Assembly (NCBI GenBank): GCA_964036045.1
Contig: OZ038382.1
Location: 151,788,961-151,852,960 of the forward strand
Reading direction: 5' to 3'
Length of the DNA: 64,000 nt
Source of the DNA: Eutreptiella sp. 'Long Island Sound 2002'
Lineage: Eukaryota > Euglenozoa > Euglenophyceae > Eutreptiales > Eutreptiaceae
How positions within the stretch are numbered: the first letter of the stretch is position 1; every line of letters begins with the position of its first letter. The notes beneath the pieces were generated by a model. The model saw only the letters and a program-made list of their open reading frames with translations. It made no database searches and was not told the origin of the DNA. Position numbers and translations under genes: made by a program. This document shows, piece by piece, positions 42,441 to 53,035 of this stretch.

Positions 42441-43020
42441 CCCCCTGGACAGGACTTCCCTTCGCCCCAGGCGGGGGTATCCAGTCTACGGGACGGCGGC
42501 CTCCGCACGAGCCCTGCGGGACACTCCAACCGCACCCTGGGCGGGGCTCCCACCGCCCTGAGCCGGTGTGCCCAGTCATAGGAGACGGCCGCCTCCTCAC
42601 AGGCTCTACAAGACACCGCGAGCACCCAAGGGCGACACAAAGCACTCCGACCGCCCCCAGGGAACGACTCCCCGCCCCCCTGGGCCGGAGGGCCCGAGAA
42701 GGGGCAGGCGTTAGGAACGCAGTCTGACCACGCCACAGATGGTGGCAGCCCGTCGTAGCCGCCCCTCCCCACTCTCGATGAGGGCAGGCACCGCCCCCAC
42801 AGGGCACCGTGGGTGCCCTCCCCCCTTACCGGGTGCCGCGGCAGCAGCTTGGATGCACTGCTCGGGGCCATGGCGCTGATAGGATATCGATGCGCGGGCC
42901 CCTAAGGCCGGCCGCCGACGTCCACCGACGCGCGAGCGAGAGCAGGTGCCGGCGCCTCACCACTGGGCGGCCCGGTGGACAGGGAGCGCAGTGGCCCCTG
43001 CCGAAGGCAATGGTGGTTCG
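42441..43020. other. Degenerate C-rich continuation of the 94-bp repeats
   Basis: Fragments of the 94-bp unit (CCGCCTCC, CCCTGGGCGGGGCTCCC) persist with irregular spacing to about 42,700. After this comes C-rich sequence without recognisable genes. Confidence 0.45.
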
Positions 43021-43320
43021 TCAGGATGGCGTGTGTGTGGTGTGGTGGGAGGAGTTGCAGCTTGGTCCAAATTCGGTGTCCACGGAGATGGAGACGCCGT
43101 GCTGTGTTAGTATCCACCAAGGGCAGGCGTTGCGGGCCGTTTGCGCGTCTTTAATGCGCATGGCTGCAGCTTCGCGTAGCTCGGGTTGGTGGTTATGTTT
43201 CATTCTGTGTAGGAGGTGCGCTGCGTGTTTGGCATAGGCGATGTCAACTAGGGTGCCGGTGTTGTCACCGTACCTGCGCCAGTGGGCCAGATAGGTAGGT
43301 AGGTAGGTAGGTAGGTGCAC
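43021..43320 (-). pseudogene. Unassigned ORF fragment, minus strand
   Basis: A 99-codon frame reading LAHWRRYGDNTGTLVDIAYA, HAAHLLHRMKHNHQPELREA and CPWWILTQHGVSISVDTEFG has normal amino-acid composition, unlike the low-complexity frames around it. It may be an upstream piece of the LINE-like ORF, whose minus-strand copy lies just below. I cannot name a domain. Its N-terminal Tyr/Leu/Pro/Thr run comes from a (TAGG)n microsatellite at 43290-43314. Confidence 0.35.
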
Positions 43321-43838
43321 CCGGTCGTGGAGAAGCGCCCCATGGTTCCTGCTGGCGTCGCCGCTGTGACGAACAGGAAGAGGCTCCGCGCTGGAAGAGG
43401 GGAGGCGACTTACGTCCCGCTAGACCTGACTGATGCCCCCAACAATGCGGCGCCGGGCAGCACCTGGAGGGCTGATCGCCGCCAGCGTGACCTACTTGTC
43501 TCGCCGGGAGGGTGTGCCCCTGTGCTTGCGCACGTCCCCTCCTTTGGGCGGAACCCTAGGGGTTCACCGGACTTTCTGGCGTATCCCGTTCCGAAGGCAT
43601 GCATGCATGTTCTTGGTACTGGGGTTCCGAGGTGCTTGGGTGTCGCACGCTCAGCCTCGAGTCCCAGAGCAGCGCAGGCCTTAGGATGCAGCCTTACCCC
43701 CGGTCTCTGGACCTCGTTTGGGCGGGTTACCTGCAATTGCACGGGCTGCCTCAGTGCCCGGGCTATGGACACTGGGTTTCCTACTGTTGTGTGGCGCTTG
43801 TGTTCGGGTCTGGGATTCGCGGTAACCACCCCCCTCCC
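43311..43838 (+). repeat. Module M (diverged third copy)
   Basis: Matches 24776-25280 in order (CCGGTCGTGGAGAAGCG, GACGAACAGGAAGAGGCTCC, CGGAACCCTAGGGGTTCACC) with more substitutions and small indels. It leads directly into the 127-bp array. Confidence 0.7.
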
Positions 43839-46800
43839 GGCCGGGGTCTAGGGTGTGTGTGCTTGGGTACGGGTTTTCGTTTTGCCCCACCATTCCTCCT
43901 GGAGTTTGTGGTGTGTGCGCTTGGGCTCGGGTTTTGGCTTGCAACCGGCCATTCCTGGCTGAGGTTTTCGGGCGTGTGTGTTTGTGTGCGCGCTCCGCTT
44001 GTACCCCGGCCCTGCTGGATGGGGTGTGCGTTGTGGGTGTGTGTGCTTGGGCTCGGGTTTGCGCTGCGCCCCGCCACTCCTGGCTGGGGTGTTGGCGTCT
44101 GTATGTGTTTGTGTGGGCGCTCCGCTTGTACCCCGCCACTCCTGGCTGGGGTGTGCGATGTGGGTGTGTCTGCTTGGCCTCGGGTTTCGGCTGCGGCCCG
44201 CCACTCCTGGCTGCGGTGTTGGGGTGTGTGTGTCTTTGTGTTCGCGCTCCGCTTGTACCTCGCCAATCCTGGCTGGGGTGCGCGCTGTTGGTGTGTTTGC
44301 TTGGGCTCCGGTTTCGACTGCGCCCTGCCACTCCTGGCTGGGGTATTGGGGTGTGTGTGTCTTTGTGTGCGCGCTTCGCTTGTACCCCGCCACTCCCGCC
44401 TGGGGTGTGCGGTGTGGTCGTGTGTGCTGGGGCTTTGCTTTCGGCTGCGCCCCGCCACTCCTGGCTGGGGTGTTGGGGTGTGTGTGTGTGTTTGCGTGCG
44501 CGCTCCCCCTGTACCCCGCAACTCCTGGCTGGGGTGTGCAGTGTTGTTGTGTGTGCTTGGGCTTCAGTCTCGGCTGGGCCCCGCCACTCCTGGCTGGGGT
44601 GTTGGGGTGTGTGTGTGTTTGTTTGCGCGCTCCCCTTGTACCCCGCCACTCCTGGCTGGGCCGCGTGGTGTGCGTGTGTGTGTTTGGGCTCGGGTTTGGG
44701 CTGCGCCCCGCCACTCCTGGCCGGGGTGTTCGGGTCGGTGTGTGTTGGCGTGCGCGCTCCGCGTGTACCTTGCCACTCCTGGCTGGGGTGTGCGGTGTGG
44801 GTGTGTGTGCTTGGTCTCGGGTTTTGGCTGTGCCCCGCAACTCCTGGCTGGGGTGTTCGGGTGTGTGTGTGTTTGTGTGCGCGCTCCGCTTGTACCCCGC
44901 CACTCCTTGCTGGGGTCTGCGGTGTGTGTGTGTGTGCTTGGGCTCGGGCTTTGGCTGCGCCCCGCCACTCCTGGCTGGGGGGTTGGCGTCTCTGTGTGTT
45001 TGTGTGCGCGCTCCGCTTGTAGGGCAATACTCCAGGCTGGGGTGTGCGTTGTGGGTGTGTTTGCTTGGGCTCAAATTGCAGCTGTGCCCCGCCACTCCTG
45101 GCTGGGGTGTTGGCGTGTGTATGTGTTTGTGTGGGCGCTCCGCCCGTACCCCACCACTCCTGGCTGGGGTGTGCGGTGTGGGTGTGTGTGCTTGGGCTCG
45201 GGCTTCGGTTGCGCCCCGCCACTCCTGGCGGGGGTGTTGGGGTCTGTGTGTGTTTGTGTGCTTGCTCCCCTTGTACCCCGGCACTCCTGGCTGGGATGTG
45301 CGGTGTGGGTGTGTTTGCTTGGGCTCGGGTTTCGACTGCGCCCTGCCACTCCTGGCTGGGGTGTTGGGGTGTGTGTGTCTCTGTGTGCGCGCTTCGATTG
45401 TACCCCACCACTCCTGGCTGGGGTGTGCGGTGTGGGTGTGTGTGCTGGGGCTTTGGTCTGGCCAGCGCCCTGCCACTCCTGGCTGGGGTGTTGGGGTGTG
45501 TGTGTGTTGGTGTGCGCGCTCCCCTTGTACCCCGCCACTCCTGGCTGGGGTGTACGGTGTGGGTGTGTGTGCTTGGGCTCAGGCTTCGGCTGCCCACCGC
45601 CACTCCTGGCTCGGGTGTTGGGGTCTCTGTGTGTTTGTGTGCGCGCTCCGCTTGTACCCCGCCACTCCTGGCTGGGCTGCGTGGTGTGGGTGTGTGCGTT
45701 TGGGCTCGGGTTTCGGCAGCGCCCCGCCACTCCTGGCTGGGGTGTTGGGGTCTGTGTGTGTTTGTGTGTGCGCTCCGCTTGTACCTCGCCACTCCTGGCT
45801 GAGGTGTGCCGTGTGGGTGTGTGTGCTTGGTCTCGGGTTTTGGCTGCGCCCTGCAACTCCTGGCTGGGGTGTTGGGGTGTGTGTGTGTTTGTGTGCGTGC
45901 TCCGCTTGTACCCCGCCACTCCTGGCGGGGGTGTTGGGGTGTTTGTTTGTTTGTGTGCGCGCTCCGCTTGTACCCCGGCACTCCTGGCTGGGGTGCGCGG
46001 TGTGGGTGTGTTTGCTTGCCCTCGGGTTTCGACTGCGCCCTGCCACTCCTGGCTGGGGTGTTGGGGTGTGTGTGTCTTTGTGTGCGCGCTTCGCTTCTAC
46101 CTCGCCACTCCTGGCTGGGGTGTGCGGTGTGGGTGTGTGTGCTGGGGCTTTGGTTTCGGCTGCGCCCAGCCACTCCTGGCTGGGGTGTTGGGGTGTGCGT
46201 GTGTTTGTGTGTGCGCTCCCCTTGTACCCCGCCACTCCTGGCTGCGGTGTGCGGTGTGGATGTGTGTGCTTGGGCTCCGGTTTTGGCTGCGCCCCGCCAC
46301 TCCTGGCTCGGGTGTTGGGGTCTGTGTGTGTTTGTGTGCGCGCTCCGCGTGTACCCCGCCACCCCTGGCTCAGGTGCGTGGTGTGGGTGTGTGTGCTTGG
46401 ACTCGGGTCTCGACTGCGCCGTGCCACTCCCAGCTGGGTTGTTGGGGTGTGTGTGTCTTTGTGTGCGTGCTTCGCTTGTACCCCGCCACTCCTCGCAGGG
46501 GTGTGTGGTGTGTGTCCGTGTGTGCTGGGGCTTGGGTTTCGGCTGCGCTTTGGTATTGGGGTGTGTGTGTGTTGGTGTGCACGCTCCGCTTGTATCCCGC
46601 CACTCCTGGCTGGGGTGTGAGGTGTGGGTGTGTCTGCTTGGGCTCCGGTTTGGGCTGTGCACTGCCACTCCTGGCTGGGCTGTGGGGGTCTCTGTGTGTT
46701 TGTGTGCGCGCTCCGGTTGTACCCCGCCACTCTTGGCCGGGGCGTTGGGGTGTGTGTGTGTTTGTGTGCGCGCTCCGCCTGTACCCTGGCACTCCTTGCT

Positions 46801-49800
46801 GGCTGCGCGGTGTGGGTGTGGTTGCTTGGCCTCGGGTTTTGGACTGCGCCCTGCCACTCCTGGCTGGGGTGTCGGGGTGTGTCTGTTTTAGTGTGCGCGC
46901 TTTGCGTGTACCCTGCCACTCCCGGCTGGGGTTCGTGGTGTGGGTGTGTGTGCTGGGGCTTTGGTTTCGGCTGCGCCCCGCCACTCCTGGCTGGGGTGTC
47001 GAGCTGTGTGTGTTTTGGTGTGCGCGCTCCGCTTTTACGCCGCCACTCCTGGCTGGGGTGTGCGGTGTGGGTGTGTGTGCTTGGGGGCAGTTTCGGCTGC
47101 GCCCCGCCACTCCTGCTGGGGCGTTGGGGTCTGTGTGTGTTTGTCTGCGCACTCCGCTTGTACCCCGCCACTCCTGGCTGGGGTGTGCGCTGTGGGTGTG
47201 TGTGCTTGGTCTCGGACTTTGGCTGCACCCCGCGACTCCTGGCTTTGGTGTTGGGGTGTGTGTGTCTTTGTGTGCGTGCTCCGCTTGTACCCCGCCACTC
47301 CTGGCTGGGGTCCGCGGTTTGTGTGTGTGTGCTTGGGCTCGGGCTTCGGCTGTGCCCCGCCACTCCGGGCTGGGGTGTTGGCGTCACTGTGTGTTTGTGT
47401 GCGCGCTCCGCTTGTGCGCCAATACTCCTGACTGGGGTGTTCGTTGTTGGTGTGTGTGCTTGGGCTCGGGTTTGGGCTGCGCCTCGCCACCCCTGGCTGG
47501 GTCATTGGGGTCTGTGTGTGTTTGTGTGCACGCTCCGCTTTTACCTCGCCACTCCTGGCTGGGTTGTGCGGTGTTGGTGTGTGTGCTGGGGCTTTGGTTT
47601 GGGCTGCGCCCCGCCACTCCTGGCTGCGGTGTTGGGGTGTGTGTGTGTTGGTGTGCGTGCTCCGCTTGTACCCCGCCACTCCTGGCTGGGGTGTGCGGTG
47701 TGGGTGTGTGTGCTTGGGCTCTGGTTTCGGCTGCGCCCCGCCATTCCCCGCTTGGGTGTTGGGGTCTGTGTGTGTTTGTGTGCGCGCTCTGCTTGTACCC
47801 CGCCACTTCCGTTGGGGTGCGTGTTGTGGGTGTGTGTGCTTGGACTCGGGTTTAGACTGCGCCCTGCCTCTCCCGGCTGGGGTGTTGGGGTGTGTGTGTC
47901 TTTGTGTGTGCGCTTCGCTTGTACCCCGCCACTCCTGGCTGGGGTGTGCGGTGTGTGTGTGTGTGCTGGGGCTTGGGTTTCGGCTGCGCCCCGCCACTCC
48001 TGGCTGGGGTGTTGGGGTGTGTGTGTGATGGTTTGCAAGCTCCCCTTGTACCCCGCCACTCCTGGCTGGAGTGTGCTGTGTGGGTGTGTGTGCTTGGGGG
48101 CGGTTTCGGCTGCGCCCCGCCACTGCTGGCTGGGGTGTTGGGGTCTGTGTGTGTTTGTGTCCGTGCTCCGCTTGTACCCCGCCACTCCTGGCTGGGGTGC
48201 GTGGTGTGGGTGTGTGCGTTTGGGCTCGGGTTTCGGCTGCGCCCCGCCACTCCTGGCTGGGTTGTTCGAGTCTGTGTGTGTTTGTGTGCGCCCTCCAGGA
48301 GGCGTGCGGTGTGGGTGTGTGTGCTTGGTCTCGGGTTTTGGCTGCGCCCCGCCACTCCTGTCTGGGTTTTGGGGTGTGTGTGTGTTTGTGTGCGCGCTCC
48401 GCTTGTACCCGACCACTCCTGGCTGGGGTGTGCAGTGTGTGTGTGTGTGCTTGGGCGCAGGCTCCGGCTGCGCCCTGCCACTCCTGGCTGGGGTGTTGGC
48501 GTCTCTGTGTGTTTGTGTGCGCGCTCCGCTTGTACGCCGATACTCCTGCCTGGGGTGTGCGGTGTGGGTGTGTTTGCTTGGGCTCAGGTTTCCGCTGCGC
48601 CCCGCCAATCCTGGCTGGGGTGTTGGGGTGTGTGTGTGTTTGTGTGCGCGCTCGGCGTGTACCCCGCCACTCCTGGCTGGGGTGCGCGGTGTGGGTGTGT
48701 TTGCTTGGGCTTGGGTTTCGGCAGCGCCCCGCCACTCCTGGCTGGGGTGTTGGGGTGTGTGCGTGTTTGCGTGCGCGCTCCGCCTGTACCCCACCACTCC
48801 TGGCTGGGGTGTGCGGTGTGGGTGTGTGTGTTCCGGATTGGGCTTCGGCTGCGCCCTGCAACTCCTGGCCTGGGCGTTGGGTTGTGTGTGTGTGTTTGTG
48901 TGCGCGCTCCGCTTGTACCCCGCCACTACCGGCTGGGGTGCGCGGTGTCTGCTTGTGTGCTTGCGGTCGGGTTTTGGCTGCGCCCCGCCCCTCTTAACTG
49001 GGGTGTCCGGGTCTGTGTGTGTTTGTGTGCGCGCTCCGCTTGTACCCCGCCACTCCTGGCTGGGGTGCGTGGTGTGGGTGTGTGTATTCGGGCTCGGTTT
49101 TCGGCTGCGCCCCGCCACTCCTGGCTGGGGGGTTCGGGTCTGTGTGTGTTTGTGTGCGCCCTCCGCTTGTACCCCACCACTCCTGGCTGAGGTGTGCGGT
49201 GTTGGTGTTTGTGCTTGGTCTCGGGTTTTGACTGCGCCCTGCCAGTCCTGTCTGGGGTGTTGGGGTGTGTGTGTGTTTGTGTGCGCGCTCCGCTTGTACC
49301 CCACCACTCCTAGCTGGGGTGTGCGGTGTGTGTGTGTGTGCTTGGGCGTGGGCTCCGGCTGCGCCCCGCCACTCCTGGCTGGGCCCTTGGCGTCTCTGTG
49401 TGTTTGTGTGCGCGCTCCGCTTGTACGCCGATACTCCTGCCTGGGGTGTGCGGTGTGGGTGTGTTTGCTTGGGTTCGGGTTTCGGCTGCGCCCCGCCAAT
49501 CCTGGCTGGGGTGTTGGGGTGTGTCTGTGTTTGTGTGCGCGCTCCGCTTGTACCCCGCCACTCCTGGCTGGGGTGCCCGGTGTGGGAGTGTTTGCTTGGG
49601 CTTGGGTTTCGGCAGCGCCCCACCACTCCTGGCTGGGGTGTTGGGGTGTGTGCGTGTTTGTGTGCGCGCTCCGCTTGTACCCCGCCACTCCTGGCTTGGG
49701 TGTGCGGTGTGGGTGTTTATGCTGCGGATCGGGTTTCGGCTGCGCCCCGCCACTCGTGGCCTTGGCGTTGGGATGTGTGTGTGTGTTTGTGTGCGCGCTC

Positions 49801-50770
49801 CGCTTGTACCCCGCCACTACCGGCTGGGGTGCGCGGTGTCCGTTTTTGTGCTTGGGCTCGGGTTTTGGCTGCGCCCTTCAACTCCTGGCTGGGGTGTTGG
49901 CGTGTGTGGGTGTTTGCTTGCGCGCTTCGCTTGTACCCCGCCAGTCCTGGCTGGGGTGTGCGGTGTGGGTGTTTTTGCTTGCGCCCGGTTTTCTGGTGCG
50001 CCCCGCCACTCCTGGCTGGGTTGTTGGGGTCTCTGTGTGTTTGTGTGCGCGCTCGGCTTGTACCCTGCCACTCCTGGCTTGGATGTGCGGTGTGGGTATG
50101 TGTGCTTGGGCTTGGGTTTCTGCTGCACCCGCCACTCTTGGCTTCGGGTGGTGGAGTGTGTCTGTTTGTGTGCGCGCTCCTCCAGTACCCCGCCTCTCCT
50201 CGCTCAGGTGTGCGGTGTGGGTGTGTGTGCTTGGTCTCGGGTTTTGGCTGCGCCCGCCACTCTTGGCTCGGTTGTTGCGGTGTTTGTGTGTTCTTGTGCG
50301 CGCTCGTCCTGTACCCCGCCTCTCCTGGCTGGGGTGTGCGGTGTGGGTGTGTGTGCTTGGGCTCGGGTTTCGGCGGCGCCCTGCCACTCCTGGCTGGGGT
50401 GCTGGGGTCTGTGCGTGTTTGTGTTCGCGCTCCGCTTGTACCCCGCTACTTCTGGCTGGGGCGCGCCGTGTGGGTCTGTGTGCTTGGGCTCGGGTTTCGG
50501 CTGCGCCCTGCCACTCCTGGCTGGGGTGTTGGGGTGTGTGTGTGTTTATGTGCGCGCTCAGCTTGTACCCCGCCACTCCTGGCTGGGCTGTGCGGTGTGG
50601 GTGTGTGTGCTTGGGCTCGGGCTTCGGCTGGCCCGCCACTCCTGGCTCAGGTGTGGGAGTGTGTGTGTTTGTGTGCGCGGTCCTCCTGTACCCCGCCTCT
50701 CCTGGCTGGGGTGTCTGGTGTGGGTGTGTGTGCTTTGGTTTGGGTTTCGGCTGCGCCCCGCTACTCCTGG
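43839..50770 (+). repeat. Dimeric 127-bp satellite array (~54 units)
   Basis: The unit is a dimer. Half A (62 bp) and half B (65 bp) both begin CCACTCCTGGCTGGGGTGT and then differ: A has GGGTGTGTGTGTGTTTGTG, TGCGCGCTCC and CTTGTACCCCG; B has GCGGTGTGGGTGTGTGTGC, TTGGGCTCGGG and GGCTGCGCCCCG. Spacing of the GTACCCC landmark is 127 bp in consecutive units (44128, 44255, 44382). Exceptions include A-A runs (about 45850-45980 and 46735-46800) and short deletions (near 46550 and 48295), as unequal exchange produces. Plus-strand A scarcity leaves all plus frames, and T scarcity the minus frames, open for kilobases, giving apparent proteins over 1,400 residues. Unit lengths vary by 1-2 bp, so no frame is kept. 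Confidence 0.93.
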
Positions 50771-50792
50771 CAGTAACAAAAAGTCACTGCCA
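50768..50792. other. Hairpin at the array edge
   Basis: TGGCAGT (50768-50774) is followed 11 nt later by ACTGCCA, giving a 7-bp stem at the exact end of the satellite. It may be the edge of the retroelement remnant that follows. Confidence 0.4.
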
Positions 50793-51574
50793 TGTCTTTC
50801 TTGGAGGGCTTGATCCAGGCCAAGCCCCCCTTAAAACCCTTTTTGTTGATGCTAAGACTTACTTAGTTATTTTCTCTCTCTTTTGAAGCTTAAAGTACAC
50901 TTTCTCGAAGTAACTAGAGTTATCACCTTAGGCCCCCATGAAGTAGACCCCTGCCACTCAACTGAGCGGAGGTATCTTTCTTCATGGAGGTTACACCGAA
51001 ATGAAATATGCATTTCATGCCTAAGGCCTTGGAGGTTAAGCCTAGTGATCCCCCACCCCAAGACCCCTATACTCAACTGTTTCTACCACTTATTGTGGTT
51101 CTACGTTTTAACTATTTCTGAATGCAGTTGCTTGGTGAAGTCATATTCTGTGTCTGGCCTAACTCCTTTGCCCCATATTCCTAACCAGCTCCATTTCATC
51201 CAAAACAGTGCACATGAAGTGCTTGATGCTAACCTGGATGCTAGAGTCAGGCCTGTTTTCACTTAAAATCATTTGTTTTATCCATTTGTGATTAAATCTT
51301 TGCATTTAAGCCTGATTTGTCTATCTGCAGCCCTTCTGTGATACACTGAACTTCAAAACTATTCATTGATTCGATCCATATCCTGTTCTTGCTCTACTTA
51401 CTGCTGTGGTTTGGTTTTTCAACATCAAAACGTGCAGGATTTCATGAGAATCAATAGGGCACTAATCAAGGACATCTTTCCGGTAGCAGAGGCAACCCTT
51501 GAGAATCTTTCGAACCAACTCTGAGAAGTACACAAGCCAAAACCAGAAACAAACTGTCCACACCATCAGTACAG
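50793..51574 (+). other. Moderate-GC region, possible leader or LTR part of the gag-like element
   Basis: An abrupt change to moderate GC after the satellite. It has no long conserved frame. It precedes the gag-like remnant, so it may be its LTR or 5' leader, but no second LTR copy exists in the window to prove it. Confidence 0.4.
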
Positions 51575-53035
51575 ATGTCTGCCAGGACCTGGCCAATTTG
51601 GAGTGTACAAGTTCAACTTGGCAACAGTGGGCCCATCCCAATGAGTGAACCCAAGCTCAGAGCTGCATCCGAGTCTCAAGGAGATCCAGTTCACAGAAGG
51701 GCGGAACAAGAAGCGCCCAGATTAACCACAGAGGCCTTAGCGGCCCCTGGTGACAGCCTGCAGCATCTCCGCCGAAGAGTTGCTGCGTCTATATCCCGAT
51801 CTGTTTGCCCTGCTTCTTCTTCAACGGCAACTCCAGCTGGAGGACCTGATGAACAAGGCGAATTTAGAAGGAGAATCAACGAATATATTCTCCACAAGGA
51901 GTACTACAAGTCCGTCACAGGTGAAGATGGAGAGGAACCACTAGACGCCTTGGGATCCCCACCGTACACGGACATGGGTTCCTACGCTTACTCTGGCCCA
52001 CCTAGGGACCTGGCCGACACAGTGTCTCTACCCAGGTAACCGAGAAGCCCAGTATGGTGTCCGGAGCTGCCAATCACTAGCAGGAGCCCTGTGAAAGAAC
52101 TCCATCTCCCAGAGCCAACTTATGGGGCCCTGGATCATACGGCCGAACTACTGGCCAAATTACTGTCTGGGTCCGAAGACCCTGATGTGACAGCCCTTTC
52201 TGAGGCTGTCAATGCTAAATTAGTTATCACTGAACCCTTACCCCAGCCAGCACTGGTCTGACCCTCACCTGGACTGAGCACGCTGGCTGAAGATCTCAAA
52301 AGATCAAGGGTGTCCGGGTTGCTACCCAAGGTCACTTGCCCAAGGTCTTTTCATCCTTGCACTAGGACATCTTTCTTTCTTTTTTTTTTCTCGCTGAACT
52401 ACAGGATGTGCCTCTGACAGAAACTGAGAAAAGAGGGCTGTCAGCCCTGGCACCCCTCGCCGGCGTACCTTCCCCCCCTTCAGGCCTAACCCCAGGGGGT
52501 GGGAAGAGTGGCAGACCCATTGCCCAGGAGAACATCCAGCTGGAATTGCCGGAGTTCCACCCAAAAAAACTGCCCGAATGGGCAGCGGAATTTGTTGAGT
52601 TTCTTTTGCTGCCTGGCCAATCCCACGTGGATGTGGCCACTAAATGTTCACTGTTGAAACGCTGATGCAAATTTTTTTTTTGCAAAAACAGGTGAAGCAT
52701 ATTGTGAAAACCTGTGCAACATGGGCCGCGGTGCTCCAAAGACTGAAGAAAACTTTCCCGGTCTATGAGACTGACCTCAGTGTGCGCACACAGATGAAGG
52801 AGCTACCTATGCTCCCTGACTTGACTTCCGCTGCGCGTGTCTCTGAATAGGTGTGCGACCTAGAGTATCTGTTTTCACGGACGAACGTGGGTTCCAACGC
52901 AGCCACAGAGCCCCACCTGTGGCTCATGAGTAAGATCCCTGCCAGTACGTGGGACGATTGCCGCACTACCTCTGAGAGGAAGAGTCGGACCCACACGTAC
53001 GACGACCTGGTGGACCTACTGATCGAGCTAGCCCT
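51575..53035 (+). pseudogene. gag: Gag-like ORF of a second retroelement family (fragmented)
   Basis: Recognisable pieces in changing frames are: EELLRLYPDLFALLLLQRQL (51750 frame); RINEYILHKEYYKSVTGEDG (51575 frame, to TAA 52037); KELHLPEPTYGALDHTAELL (about 52095-52258); LELPEFHPKKLPEWAAEFVE (52408 frame, to TGA 52663); VKHIVKTCATWAAVLQRL to TAG 52848; and CDLEYLFSRTNVGS to SRTHTYDDLVDLLIELAL. The last three segments resemble a gag-type protein I associate with dinoflagellate retroelements (from memory). At least three nonsense or frame changes occur, one beside a T10 run (52671-52680). It is cut off at about 53035 by the LINE-like element. Confidence 0.6.

Noticed and set aside
41621-42807. 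Minus-strand frames with repeated GPWGG-type motifs
   Set aside because: They are translations of the 94-bp minisatellite, whose units of 92-95 bp do not keep phase.
43599-50886. Two overlapping Cys-rich open frames of about 1,420 codons each, plus long minus-strand frames, across the satellite
   Set aside because: Unit length 127 is 1 mod 3 and varies by 1-2 bp, so no frame is preserved. Scarcity of A (plus) and T (minus) removes stops on both strands, and no non-repeat domain or conserved start exists.
52372-52404. Polypyrimidine run ending CTACAG that looks like an intron 3' splice site within the gag-like ORF
   Set aside because: No matching donor or intact exon pair could be found. The region also has unrelated frame breaks, so simple pseudogene decay is enough.
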